The notes beneath the pieces are model-generated. The model was not told the DNA's origin. It saw only the letters and a program-made list of their open reading frames with translations, and ran no database searches. The position numbers and the translations under genes are program-made. 64,000 nt of DNA. It comes from CAVRQM01 sp963723455 (GTDB taxonomy: Bacteria; Pseudomonadota; Alphaproteobacteria; Acetobacterales; Acetobacteraceae). Every line of letters starts with the position of its first letter. Position 1 is the stretch's first letter. Positions 8,512 through 16,459 of the stretch are shown piece by piece. The DNA lies in contig CAVRQM010000004.1 of NCBI GenBank assembly GCA_963723455.1, positions 1-64,000 of the forward strand, given 5' to 3'.

Positions 8512-9202
8512 GCGCGCCGGCCGAGTGCGGCGTGGCGGCGGACCGCCACGAACTCCGCAAGGATCGACAGCGCGATCTCAGCGGCGGTGACCGCCGCGAG
8601 ATCCAGCCCCACCGGGCCGCGGATTCGCGCCAGCGTGACGGGGGCGTGTCCGAGTGCCGCCAGCCGCTGCAGCCGGGCTGCATGCGTCCTGCGGCTGCCC
8701 AGCGCGCCTATGTACAGCGAAGTCGCCGCGCAGCGCGCGATCGAGCGCGGGGTCGTCCAGCTTGGGGTCGTGCGTCAGTGTGACCACGGCGCTGCGCGAA
8801 GTCCGGCGCGAGCGCGTCGAGCGCCTCGTCCGGCCATTCGCGCATGACCTGGACGCCCGGGAACCGCTCGGCGGTGGCAAACGCGCCGCGCGGATCGACC
8901 ACGGTGACTGCAAGCCCCAGCTGTGCCGCGAGCGGCGCCAGAGCCTGGGCGATATGCACCGCGCCCACCACGATCAGCCGCAGCGGCGGGTTGAAGACGT
9001 GCAGGAACCATTCGGCCTCGGCGATCCGCGCCGCGCGGCTCTCGTCGCGCGAGAGCGCCGCCGCCGCGGCATCGGCCAGCGTCGGATCGGCGTCCTGCGC
9101 CGGCAGCAGTACCTGCGCGCCGTCCGGCAGCCGCGTCGCCAGCACCACCGGCCGCTTGGCGGCGCGCGCCGCGGCCAATGCGGCCATCACCTCCGGGGTC
9201 AT
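8508..9202 (-). pseudogene. xdhC: XdhC family molybdenum-cofactor insertion protein, frameshifted
   Basis: XdhC binds the molybdenum cofactor and passes it, after sulfuration, to molybdenum hydroxylases. The start is ATG 9202. The N-terminal part reads MTPEVMAALAAARAAKRPVV, then the NAD(P)-binding-type core LRLIVVGAVHIAQALAPLAA and VVDPRGAFATAERFPGV. The frame breaks near 8795 (continuing as AVVTLTHDPKLDDPALDRAL) and again near 8715 (continuing as YIGALGSRRTHAARLQRLAA), ending ALGRRA at 8508. Both conserved C-terminal motifs of the family survive in the alternative frames without stops, so sequence error is likely. Its start overlaps the stop of the CoxI-like gene. Confidence 0.8.
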
Positions 9203-9549
9203 CCCAGTCTTTCCAGGAACACCTTGATCCGGCCGCCGCAGGCCAGACCGACCTCCCAGGCGCGTTCGTCGGTCACTCCGAACTCCAGCAGCTGCGGCGC
9301 GCCGGTCGCCAAGGTCTGCCGCGCCGCTTCGGCGACCGCCCCCTCGATGCAGCCGCCGCTGACCGAGCCGGCCATGCGGCCGCCGCCGGTCACCGCCATC
9401 TGGCTGCCGGCCGGCCGCGGGCTGCTGCCCCAGGTGTGCGTGACGGTGGCCAGCGCCACCGCCTCGCCGGCCGCGACCCAGCCGGAGGCCAGGGCGAACA
9501 CATCTTCGGCGAACACGTCCTCCGCCTTGCTCATACCCATGTCGCTCAT
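9199..9549 (-). CDS. XdhC/CoxI N-terminal-domain protein
   Basis: This 116-residue protein is the stand-alone N-terminal domain of the XdhC/CoxI family. It carries the hallmark TWGSSPRPAGSQMAVTGGG (about residues 40-58), then AGSVSGGCIEGAVAEAAR with the conserved cysteine that binds the cofactor or its sulfur, and ends GLACGGRIKVFLERL. In CO-dehydrogenase operons CoxI-like and XdhC-like proteins act together in loading and sulfurating the molybdenum site. It is joined by 4-base overlaps to coxE upstream and xdhC downstream, a typical maturation operon arrangement. Confidence 0.88.
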   Translation of the reverse strand: MSDMGMSKAEDVFAEDVFALASGWVAAGEAVALATVTHTWGSSPRPAGSQMAVTGGGRMAGSVSGGCIEGAVAEAARQTLATGAPQLLEFGVTDERAWEVGLACGGRIKVFLERLG

Positions 9550-10739
9550 GCAACCAGCCTCCAGCGCTCCATCGATCGGGCCGCGGCCGGCCGGGAGAGC
9601 GAATCCACCAGGGCGCGCAGGCTGGCAAGACTGTGGACCGGCCGGAACTCGTCCACATGCGGCAGCATTGCGCGGATACCTTGCGACTTGGGCGCGAAGC
9701 CGTCCCAGCGCAACAGCGGGTTCAGCCAGACCAGGCGCGAACAGGATTTGTGCAGCCGCTCCATTGCCGCCTCCAGCCCGGCCGCGCCGTCGCGGTCCAG
9801 CCCGTCGGTGACCAGCAGCACGACCGCGCCCTGTCCCAGCACGCGGCGCGACCAGTCGCGATTGAAGCGGTCCAGCGCCTCGCCGATCCGGGTGCCGCCG
9901 GAAAAATCGGGCACCGCATGGGCGATCAGCTGGAACGCCACCTCGGCGTCGCGGTGGCGCAGCTGGCGCGACACGTTGGACAGCCGCGTGCCGAACAGGA
10001 AGGTGGAGACCTGATCGCGGTCGTTGGCCACCGCGTGCAGGAAGTGCAGCAGGATCTGCACGTAGCGGCCCATCGAGCCCGAGATGTCGCACAGCACCAC
10101 CAGCGGCGGCGGCCTGGTCTGCCGGCGGCTGGCAGCGAGATCGAGAATCTCGCCGCCCTGCCGCAGGCTGGCGCGCAGGGTGGCGCGTACGTCCACATGC
10201 GGCCCGGAGGGGTCCGGCCGGCGGCGGCGGGTGCGGCGACGATCAAGCGGCAGCACCAGCCGGGCGATCTCCAGCTTGGCGCGCGCGAGATCGGCGGCGC
10301 TCATCGCCTCGAAATCCATCTGCTGCAGCCGCTCCCGGTCGGAGACGGTCAGCACCGCATCGATCTCCTGCTGCGGCGGCGCTGCCTTGTCCGGCCGCTC
10401 GCGCGCGGCGGACATTGCCTCGGCCATGCGCCGGCTGCCGGGAGGCGCGCGTTCGGGCGGCGCCGGGGTGCCGCCGTTGAGCAGCGCCATGGCGGCCGCC
10501 TGCTTCGCCGCCTCCGGGTCGCGCCAGAAGATGCGGAACGCCTGCTCGAACAGCTCCGTATGCTCATGGCGGTGGATCAGCGTCGCGTGCAGCGCGGCGC
10601 TGGCCTGGGCGCGACTGCCGAGGTCGATCCGGGTCAGCGCATCTGTCGCGGCGAGCAGGTCGGCGGGACCGACCGGCAGGCCGGCGCGCCGCAGGAGGCG
10701 GGCGAAGTGCATGACGTTGCTGGGCAGGATACCGGACAT
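9546..10739 (-). CDS. coxE: CoxE-like VWA-domain protein
   Basis: CoxE works with the MoxR-type ATPase CoxD to build the [CuSMoO2]/Mo active site of CO-dehydrogenase-type enzymes. This 397-residue protein has an N-terminal helical region (residues 1-190, with an Arg-rich stretch LPLDRRRTRRRRPD) and a C-terminal von Willebrand A domain. The MIDAS motif VVLCDISGSMGRY is near residue 220, with the threonine of SGGTRIGEAL and the aspartate of VVLLVTDGLDRDG completing the metal site. The length matches the family. It sits between the ATPase and the CoxI-like gene, as in characterised cox clusters. Confidence 0.9.
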   Translation of the reverse strand: MSGILPSNVMHFARLLRRAGLPVGPADLLAATDALTRIDLGSRAQASAALHATLIHRHEHTELFEQAFRIFWRDPEAAKQAAAMALLNGGTPAPPERAPPGSRRMAEAMSAARERPDKAAPPQQEIDAVLTVSDRERLQQMDFEAMSAADLARAKLEIARLVLPLDRRRTRRRRPDPSGPHVDVRATLRASLRQGGEILDLAASRRQTRPPPLVVLCDISGSMGRYVQILLHFLHAVANDRDQVSTFLFGTRLSNVSRQLRHRDAEVAFQLIAHAVPDFSGGTRIGEALDRFNRDWSRRVLGQGAVVLLVTDGLDRDGAAGLEAAMERLHKSCSRLVWLNPLLRWDGFAPKSQGIRAMLPHVDEFRPVHSLASLRALVDSLSRPAAARSMERWRLVA

Positions 10740-10813
10740 TCGCCGTCACGCCTGGAGGCTGAGTCCCGAGGGAGAGGGCCGGGGTGAGATTCGGGGCAAA
10801 TGCCGTGGCTACC

Positions 10814-11737
10814 CTAACCGAACGGCGTGGCCGGCGCCGTGTCGCTGCGGGCGGCGTCGACCAGCCGCGCCGCCTCCGCGCCGCGCATCCTGGCGATATC
10901 GTCCTGGTACTTCAGCAGCACGCCCAACGTCTCGTCCACCGCGCCCGGGGCCAGTTCGTGCTGGTCCAGGTGCGTCAACGCCGCCGCCCAGTCGATCGTC
11001 TCGGCCACGCCCGGCAGCTTGAACAGATCCTCGCCGCGCAGCCGCTGCACGAACGCCACCACCTGCGCCGACAGCCGCGCCGGCGCCTCCGGCGCCTTGC
11101 GCGCCAGGATTTCCCGCTCGCGGGCGGCGCTGGGGTAATCGACCCAGTGGTACAGGCAGCGCCGGCGGATCGCGTCATGCACCTCGCGCGTGCGGTTGCT
11201 GGTCAGCACCACCACGGGCGGCGTGGCGGCTCGCACGGTGCCGTATTCGGGGATGCTGAGCTGGAAATCGGCCAGCACCTCAAGCAGGAACGCCTCGAAC
11301 GGCTCGTCGGCGCGGTCCAGCTCGTCGATCAGCAGCACCGCCGGCGGCTGGTCCGGGTCGATGGCCGATAGCAGCGGGCGGGACTGGAGGAAGGCGCGGC
11401 CGTAGATCTCCGAACCGAGCGCGATGCGGTCGGCCGCGCCCGACGCCTCGGCCAGCCGGATCGCCATGAGCTGCCGCGCGTGGTCCCACTCATAGGCGGC
11501 AGCCGACAGGTCCATGCCGTCATAGCATTGCAGCCGCACCAGCCGCCGCCCGAGACCCGCCGCCAGCACCTTGGCAATCTCCGTCTTGCCGGTGCCGGGC
11601 TCGCCCTCCAGCAGCAACGGCCGCCGCATCGACAGCGCCAGGTACACGGTGGTCGCCAGCGCCATGTCGGCGATGTAGCCGCCGGAGGCGAGCAGCGCGG
11701 CGGTTTCGGTCGCCGAGGCCGGGGCGGCGCCGCTCAC
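10814..11737 (-). CDS. coxD: MoxR-family AAA+ ATPase (CoxD-like)
   Basis: This 307-residue ATPase is of the MoxR/CoxD type, a chaperone acting with CoxE on a folded apo-enzyme. It has Walker A LLLEGEPGTGKTEIAKVL (about residues 37-54), Walker B AVLLIDELDRADEPFEAFLL, sensor 1 VVLTSNRTREVHDAIRRRCL with the arginine fingers, and a C-terminal lid. The GTG start at 11737 overlaps the coxG stop (GTGA). The gap to coxE (10740-10813) is the only break of more than 30 bases in the operon and holds a degenerate copy of the GGAGAGGG repeat family described at 45.1 and 50.0 kb. Confidence 0.9.
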   Translation of the reverse strand: MSGAAPASATETAALLASGGYIADMALATTVYLALSMRRPLLLEGEPGTGKTEIAKVLAAGLGRRLVRLQCYDGMDLSAAAYEWDHARQLMAIRLAEASGAADRIALGSEIYGRAFLQSRPLLSAIDPDQPPAVLLIDELDRADEPFEAFLLEVLADFQLSIPEYGTVRAATPPVVVLTSNRTREVHDAIRRRCLYHWVDYPSAAREREILARKAPEAPARLSAQVVAFVQRLRGEDLFKLPGVAETIDWAAALTHLDQHELAPGAVDETLGVLLKYQDDIARMRGAEAARLVDAARSDTAPATPFG

Positions 11738-12369
11738 AGATAGGCGCTGAAGATCAGCAGGAAGATCAGCACGAAGATTGCGCCGCCGACCCAGGCGACC
11801 CGCGGAAAGCCCATCGGCTGTTCGGGGATCATCGACATCAGGCTGAGCGTTGCCGGGGAGGGCGCGGAGGGCGTGGTCGCGGCCGCCACGACGCCGGACA
11901 GGCCCTCCGCCGCAGTCTCCGGCCCCGGCGTCGCCGCCACCTCGGCCACGAAGCGGTTGAAGAATGCGTCGGCCATCGACTTGGCCGTGGCATCGACCAG
12001 CCGACCGCCGAGCTGGGCAATCTTGCCCCCGACCTGCGCCTGCACCGCGTAGTCCAGCACGGTGAACGCCCCGTCCTCGGTCAGCCGCACATCGGCGCCG
12101 CCCTTGGCGAAGCCGGCGGCGCCCCCCGCGCCCTCGCCGACGATGCGGTACGAGGCCGGGGGATTGAGGTCGGTCAGCTGCACCCGGCCCGAGAACCGCG
12201 CGCTGATCGGTCCCACCTTCATCGCCACCGTGCCGTTCATGTCGGTGTCCGAGGTCTTTTCCAGCGTTTCGCAGCCGGGGATGCAGGCCTTCAGCACGAC
12301 AGGGTCGTTCAGCGCCGCCCACACCGCGTCGCGAGGCGCCGGGATGCGGCGTTCGCCCGTCATGTCCAT
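11734..12369 (-). CDS. coxG: CoxG-like SRPBCC protein with C-terminal membrane anchor
   Basis: CoxG anchors CO dehydrogenase-type enzymes to the membrane and binds quinone in studied systems. This 211-residue protein starts MDMTGERRIPAPRDAVWAAL and has CIPGCETLEK near residue 30, both family signatures of the START/SRPBCC fold. A central QVGGKIAQLGGRLVDATAKS is also typical. The last 25 residues (VAWVGGAIFVLIFLLIFSAY) form a single membrane span. It is the first gene of the leftward operon, 73 bases from the divergent deacetylase gene, so the operon promoter should lie in 12370-12442. Confidence 0.9.
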   Translation of the reverse strand: MDMTGERRIPAPRDAVWAALNDPVVLKACIPGCETLEKTSDTDMNGTVAMKVGPISARFSGRVQLTDLNPPASYRIVGEGAGGAAGFAKGGADVRLTEDGAFTVLDYAVQAQVGGKIAQLGGRLVDATAKSMADAFFNRFVAEVAATPGPETAAEGLSGVVAAATTPSAPSPATLSLMSMIPEQPMGFPRVAWVGGAIFVLIFLLIFSAYL

Positions 12370-12442
12370 CGAGGCAGGTCCTCCATCGGATCAGGGACCG
12401 GGCGGAGTGTTCCGGCCGGGCATCGGGGCCATATAGACCGCG

Positions 12443-13588
12443 ATGCGCCACGACCCAAGCGCCCCGCCTCCGTCAATCAGGCCGATCTACATAGGCTCGG
12501 AGATCTACCGGTACTCGACTTATGGCCCGACGCACCCGCTGGCGGTGCCTCGCGTCTCGACCTGCACCGACCTGATCCGGGCGATGGGCTGGCTGGACGA
12601 GGCGCAGTTCGCCACCGCGCCGATGGCCAGCGTGGCCGAGATCACCCGGTTCCACGACCCCGGCTACGTCGCCGCCCTGCAACGCGCCGAGCGGGACCAG
12701 GCGGTGAGCCAGGCCGACCGCGACCGCTATCGCATCGGCATCGACGGCAACCCGGTGTATCCGGAAATCTTCTCTCGCCCGGCGACCAGCGCCGGCGGGG
12801 TGATGCTGGCGGTCGGGCTGACCCTGGGCGGCGGGGTGGTGCATTGCCCGGGCGGCGGCACGCATCACGGCCGGCCGGACCGGGCCAGCGGCTTCTGCTA
12901 CCTGAACGACCCGGTCCTGGGGCTGCTGCGCTGGCTGGATGCCGGGCTGGAGCGGATCGTCTATCTGGACATCGATGCGCACCACGGCGACGGCGTGCAG
13001 GACGCCTTCGCCGATGACGGCCGGGTGCTGACCATCAGCATCCACGAGGCCGGGCGATGGCCCGGCACCGGCCTGGCGGACGACCGGGCCGGGGGTGCGG
13101 CGCGCAACATCCCGGTGCCGCGCGGGTTCCACGATGCCGAGATGCGCTGGCTGATGCAGCACGCGGTGCTGCCGCTGATCGGGGCGCACCGGCCGCAGGC
13201 GATCATGCTGCAGGCCGGCGCCGATTCGCTGGACGAGGATCCGCTGGCCCGGCTGTCGCTGTCCAACAACGCCTATCGGGAGGTCGCGGAAGCCGTCCGC
13301 GGCGCGGCGCCGCGCCTCGTGGTGGTCGGCGGTGGCGGCTACAACCCGTACGCGACGGGACGCTGCTGGGCCGGCATCTGGGCAAGCCTGAACGGCATCG
13401 CCATCCCCGATCGCGCCAACCCGGCGGCCGAGGCGGTGCTGCGGGCGCTTACGTATAACCGCGCCGCCGGGCGCCGGCCGCCGGAGCACTGGTTCACCAC
13501 CCTGCGCGACGCGCCGCGCGAGGCTATGGTGCGCGACGAGATCAAGCGCCTGGCCGATCAGGCGCGCATGGAAAGGCTGCCCGCATGA
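12443..13588 (+). CDS. Histone deacetylase-family (AcuC-like) amidohydrolase
   Basis: Zinc-dependent deacetylase fold, 381 residues; bacterial members remove acetyl groups from proteins (AcuC on acetyl-CoA synthetase) or from acetylpolyamines. All active-site landmarks are visible: the histidine pair in CPGGGTHHGRPDRASGFCY, the zinc-binding DIDAHHGDGVQDAF, the second zinc aspartate in MLQAGADSLDEDPL and the transition-state tyrosine in VVGGGGYNPYA. The ATG at 12443 is preceded by only 73 bases shared with the divergent cox operon. Its stop overlaps the DUF192 start (ATGA). The substrate cannot be set from sequence. Confidence 0.9.
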   Translation: MRHDPSAPPPSIRPIYIGSEIYRYSTYGPTHPLAVPRVSTCTDLIRAMGWLDEAQFATAPMASVAEITRFHDPGYVAALQRAERDQAVSQADRDRYRIGIDGNPVYPEIFSRPATSAGGVMLAVGLTLGGGVVHCPGGGTHHGRPDRASGFCYLNDPVLGLLRWLDAGLERIVYLDIDAHHGDGVQDAFADDGRVLTISIHEAGRWPGTGLADDRAGGAARNIPVPRGFHDAEMRWLMQHAVLPLIGAHRPQAIMLQAGADSLDEDPLARLSLSNNAYREVAEAVRGAAPRLVVVGGGGYNPYATGRCWAGIWASLNGIAIPDRANPAAEAVLRALTYNRAAGRRPPEHWFTTLRDAPREAMVRDEIKRLADQARMERLPA

Positions 13589-14067
13589 CCACCCGCCGTT
13601 CGCTGCTCGCTGCCGCCTCCGCCCTCCTGCTGGCGCCATTGGGCGCGCGCGCGCAGCAGACCGGGCCGCAGCCCGAACTGCCGAAGGAGAAGCTTGTGAT
13701 CGTCACCCGCGACGGCAAGCGCCACGATTTCATGGTCGAGATGGCGATGACGCCCGATCAGCAGGAGACCGGGCTGATGTTCCGCGCCCACGTCCCGGCC
13801 GATGGCGGGATGCTGTTCGACTGGGGGCAGGAGAAGGACAGCCAGATGTGGATGAAGAACACGATCAGCAGCCTGGACATGGTGTTCATCCGCGCCGACG
13901 GCACCATCCGCTCGATCGCCGAGAACACCGTGCCGCGCAGCTACGCCATCATCGACAGCGACGGCCCGGTGCGCGCCACCCTGGAACTGGCGGCCGGCAC
14001 CACCGGGCGGCTGGGCATCCGGGTCGGCGACAAGGTGGAGCAGCGGATCTTTGGCAATGTCGGCTAG
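13585..14067 (+). CDS. Secreted DUF192 protein
   Basis: This 160-residue protein has an N-terminal signal (TRRSLLAAASALLLAPLGAR, with an Arg pair that would suit the Tat route) and a mature DUF192 domain. The domain signature is complete: the TPDQQETGLMFRAHV region, then DGGMLFDWGQEKDSQMWMKN and NTVPRSYAIIDS. The domain forms a small periplasmic beta-barrel of unknown biochemical role. It is translationally coupled to the deacetylase gene. The last 119 bases overlap the 3' end of the convergent glycosyltransferase gene on the other strand. Confidence 0.88.
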   Translation: MTTRRSLLAAASALLLAPLGARAQQTGPQPELPKEKLVIVTRDGKRHDFMVEMAMTPDQQETGLMFRAHVPADGGMLFDWGQEKDSQMWMKNTISSLDMVFIRADGTIRSIAENTVPRSYAIIDSDGPVRATLELAAGTTGRLGIRVGDKVEQRIFGNVG

Positions 14068-15568
14068 GGTCCGTCGTGCCCGGCGGGCGACGGGCGACGG
14101 GCGCGGCGGGGTCTCGGTCGGGCAACAGGATGGTGAACTGGCTGGCGCGGAAAACCGGGTGGTAGTTCTCCAGCAACGACCGCATGAAGGCGCCCGGGAT
14201 CCGCAGCCTTGCACCGGGTGAAAGCGGGCGCGTGTCGGGCGGCGCGCCGATTTCGACCGCCGCGAGGCGCTTGCCAGCGACCAGGGCCACGATGCCGGAC
14301 AATGGTGCCCGATGAATGCGTATCTGATCCCGCATGTAATAGGGGTCGAATGCCGAGGGTTTGTCCGCCCGGAAGCACATCAGCAGATTTTCGCACAGGA
14401 CCGGGCCGCGTACGGATCTGAGCAGCGCCGCGCCGGTCGTGAAGCTTGCCTGGAGTTTGGCGGGCACGGTCGATTGCGGCGCGGCAAAGGCGACCCAGCT
14501 GGGCGACCAGATCAGCAGGTAGGCGAGCGGCGCGAATGCCAGGAACTGCGCTTTCCAACTGGCGCGTTGTCCCGATGCGCGGGTCTGGTCATGCAGCGCG
14601 ACGGCCAGGACGACAGCGCCGATCGCCAACGGCTCCATGAAGATGTTGGGCGCCACGCCGTCGCCGCCGGCGAAACCGATCGCCAAGGCTTGCGCGACGA
14701 TCCAGCCGATTGCGAGATGCCGACGGGGAGCGTCGCGCAGGGCGCGGATGCACCAGATCGTGTTGATCGCCAGCATCGGCGCGAAGATGACGGCGTAGCG
14801 GGCAAGCTCCGACGCGGCTTGTCGGTACAGATAGGCCCTCGGCATCAGGATGGTGGACGCGAGGAACGGGCCGTCGAACGCGATGATCGCAGCCAGGGCG
14901 CTGCACGCCAGGATCCCGGCCGAACCGGCCAGCAGCAACAGCCGCCCGCGGCTGGGTGCGCGGAACGCGCCGGGCGCGGTCAGCAGTCCGGCGGCGATGC
15001 CCGCCGGCACCGCGAGGAAGGTCTGCTTGACCAGGAGCGCCAGTCCCAGCAGGACGGCGCATGCGACGAGGTTGGCGGCGCGCCGGGGATTGCTGACGAA
15101 CGCATACAGACCCAGCATCTCCAACGCCATGCCGATCAGATGCGGGTCATTCACGCCGATCCGGTCAGGACTCCACAGCTCGATCCAGGCAAGGCAGGTC
15201 AATCCGGCATAGATCGCAACCAGCCTTGATCCGGTGCAGGTTTTCGTGACTGCGCCGACGCACAGGCACAGCACGGCCAGCGCCGCCCATGAGACCAGAC
15301 GCCCGGTTCGCACGACGTCGCCGGTCAGGCGCGAGAGCAGGCCGATGAGGTGGAAAGACGCCGGGAGGTAGTTGGTAATCTGCGTCGTGGGCGGCGCGCC
15401 ATAGAGCGGAACCCCGGTTGCCGCCATCAGCTGACGATAGGCATTCCAGCCCTCGTTGTAATCGATTTCGATATTGACGAATGTGCGACAAATCAACGGG
15501 TATGAAAAGAATACCGTCCCGATGACGAGAATGAATATCTGCGGCAGCCAAACCGAATCGTCAGGCAA
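13949..15568 (-). CDS. Polytopic membrane protein, putative ArnT/PMT-type glycosyltransferase
   Basis: This protein has 539 residues and ten or more hydrophobic segments. The first periplasmic loop has the acidic motif NIEIDYNEGWNAYRQLMA, which resembles the (D/E)-E-x-Y catalytic loop of GT-C enzymes that use lipid-linked sugars. A soluble C-terminal domain from about residue 400 (SVRGPVLCENLLMCFRAD, FDPYYMRDQIR) is also typical of such proteins. The last 40 residues (RHCQRSAAPPCRRP...) are read antisense to DUF192 and look like run-through, so the true stop may be near 14070 with one base wrong. No acceptor can be named. Confidence 0.65.
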   Translation of the reverse strand: MPDDSVWLPQIFILVIGTVFFSYPLICRTFVNIEIDYNEGWNAYRQLMAATGVPLYGAPPTTQITNYLPASFHLIGLLSRLTGDVVRTGRLVSWAALAVLCLCVGAVTKTCTGSRLVAIYAGLTCLAWIELWSPDRIGVNDPHLIGMALEMLGLYAFVSNPRRAANLVACAVLLGLALLVKQTFLAVPAGIAAGLLTAPGAFRAPSRGRLLLLAGSAGILACSALAAIIAFDGPFLASTILMPRAYLYRQAASELARYAVIFAPMLAINTIWCIRALRDAPRRHLAIGWIVAQALAIGFAGGDGVAPNIFMEPLAIGAVVLAVALHDQTRASGQRASWKAQFLAFAPLAYLLIWSPSWVAFAAPQSTVPAKLQASFTTGAALLRSVRGPVLCENLLMCFRADKPSAFDPYYMRDQIRIHRAPLSGIVALVAGKRLAAVEIGAPPDTRPLSPGARLRIPGAFMRSLLENYHPVFRASQFTILLPDRDPAAPVARRPPGTTDPSRHCQRSAAPPCRRPGCPAARWCRPPVPGWRAPGRRCR

Positions 15569-15583
15569 TGTCCAATCGGACCG

Positions 15584-15615
15584 TTTGCTCGTCTGTTCCT
15601 TTGCTCGTCTGTTCC
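15584..15615. repeat. Perfect 16-base tandem duplication
   Basis: TTTGCTCGTCTGTTCC occurs twice head to tail. It lies in the 226-base gap between the membrane glycosyltransferase gene and tRNA-Pro, about 180 bases before the tRNA. It may be a binding site for a regulator of the leftward gene or simply a slippage product. The rest of the gap (15616-15794) shows no gene. Confidence 0.7.
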
Positions 15616-15794
15616 AAGGTAAGGTTCATGCACGACAGTCCCAAGTAGCATTGTCTGGATTAGGGGTTGTTACACTTGCTGCATGCAGAAGCCAAGGCCT
15701 GATCGCTTGAATACGCACCCGAATGCGCGGACGCTGGGCGGGCGTGCGCGGCCTTGCCCCGGACCACCGCGGACCCTAGTTTGCCGCCCTGGTC

Positions 15795-15871
15795 CGGGGC
15801 GTGGCGCAGCCTGGTAGCGCGCGTGTTTTGGGTACACGAGGCCGCCGGTTCGAGTCCGGCCGCCCCGACCA
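15795..15871 (+). tRNA. tRNA-Pro (anticodon TGG)
   Basis: The 77-base cloverleaf has acceptor arms CGGGGCG and CGCCCCG followed by A and an encoded CCA. The anticodon stem CGTGT/ACACG frames the loop TTTGGGT, with anticodon TGG at 15829-15831. The T-loop GGTTCGAGTCC is canonical. It is followed after 22 bases by a protein gene and after a further protein gene by tRNA-Arg on the same strand. Confidence 0.95.
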
Positions 15872-15893
15872 TGGCAACAGGAGACCGATCCGC

Positions 15894-16205
15894 ATGGCCC
15901 GCCGCGCCCGCATCTTCGAGCAGCCGAAAAGCGCGATGCAATCCGGCTTCGCCGGCACCTCCGAGTGGATCCTGCAGTACGAACAGGCCGACCAGCGCCG
16001 GCCGGACCCGCTGATGGGCTGGATCAGCAGCGGCGATACGCAGGCGCAGCTCCGGCTGCGCTTCGACTCGCGTGAGGCTGCGGTGGCCTATGCCGAGCAC
16101 GCCGGCATCGACTATGAACTGGCGCTGCCGCAGACACGGCGGATCCGGCCAAAGGCCTATGCCGACAATTTCCGCTTCGGCCGGATGGAGAACTGGACGC
16201 ATTGA
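15894..16205 (+). CDS. NDUFA4-type ETC complex I subunit family protein
   Basis: This 103-residue protein is of the NADH-dehydrogenase accessory subunit family known in mitochondria as NDUFS4/NDUFA4-type and common in alphaproteobacteria. Family landmarks are ARIFEQPKSAMQSG at the N-terminus, WILQYEQ near residue 25, DPLMGWISSGDTQAQLRLRF and the C-terminal KAYADNFRFGRMENWTH. It associates with the peripheral arm of respiratory complex I. The ATG at 15894 has AGGAG eight bases upstream; a longer reading from 15801 would run through the tRNA and is rejected. It lies between two tRNA genes. Confidence 0.88.
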   Translation: MARRARIFEQPKSAMQSGFAGTSEWILQYEQADQRRPDPLMGWISSGDTQAQLRLRFDSREAAVAYAEHAGIDYELALPQTRRIRPKAYADNFRFGRMENWTH

Positions 16206-16221
16206 TCGTCCAATGAGGCGT

Positions 16222-16298
16222 GCGCCCTTAGCTCAGGTGGATAGAGCGGCGGCCTTCTAATCCGCGGGTCGGGGGTTCGAGTCCCTCAGGGCGCGCCA
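16222..16298 (+). tRNA. tRNA-Arg (anticodon TCT)
   Basis: The 77-base cloverleaf has acceptor arms GCGCCCT and AGGGCGC, a G discriminator and an encoded CCA. The D-arm GCTC/GAGC and the T-loop GGTTCGAGTCC are intact. The anticodon loop CTTCTAA gives TCT at 16256-16258. The base pair closing the anticodon loop is C-T rather than a Watson-Crick pair; the other four pairs of that stem are fine. It begins 16 bases after the stop of the NDUFA4-like gene. Confidence 0.93.
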
Positions 16299-16459
16299 GA
16301 CCTTCAGGGTACAGCCCGGAGACCTCGGTGACAGCCTGGTGCCGAACGGGTGGTCGGCGCGCGCGCCGCCTGACCGCGTTTCGCCGCGGGATGCCCGCCG
16401 CTTGACGCCCGCCCTCGCGCTGCCGTTAGCTTGCCGCACCCGACGGAGGCTGCCTGCGC

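Noticed and set aside
12473..13639. 388-codon open frame antisense to the deacetylase
   Set aside because: The opposite strand has complete zinc-site motifs; the antisense product is low-complexity basic sequence.
15584..15615. Duplicated GTTC elements as an SOS box
   Set aside because: The two GTTC cores are separated by 12 bases, not the seven required by the alphaproteobacterial LexA consensus.
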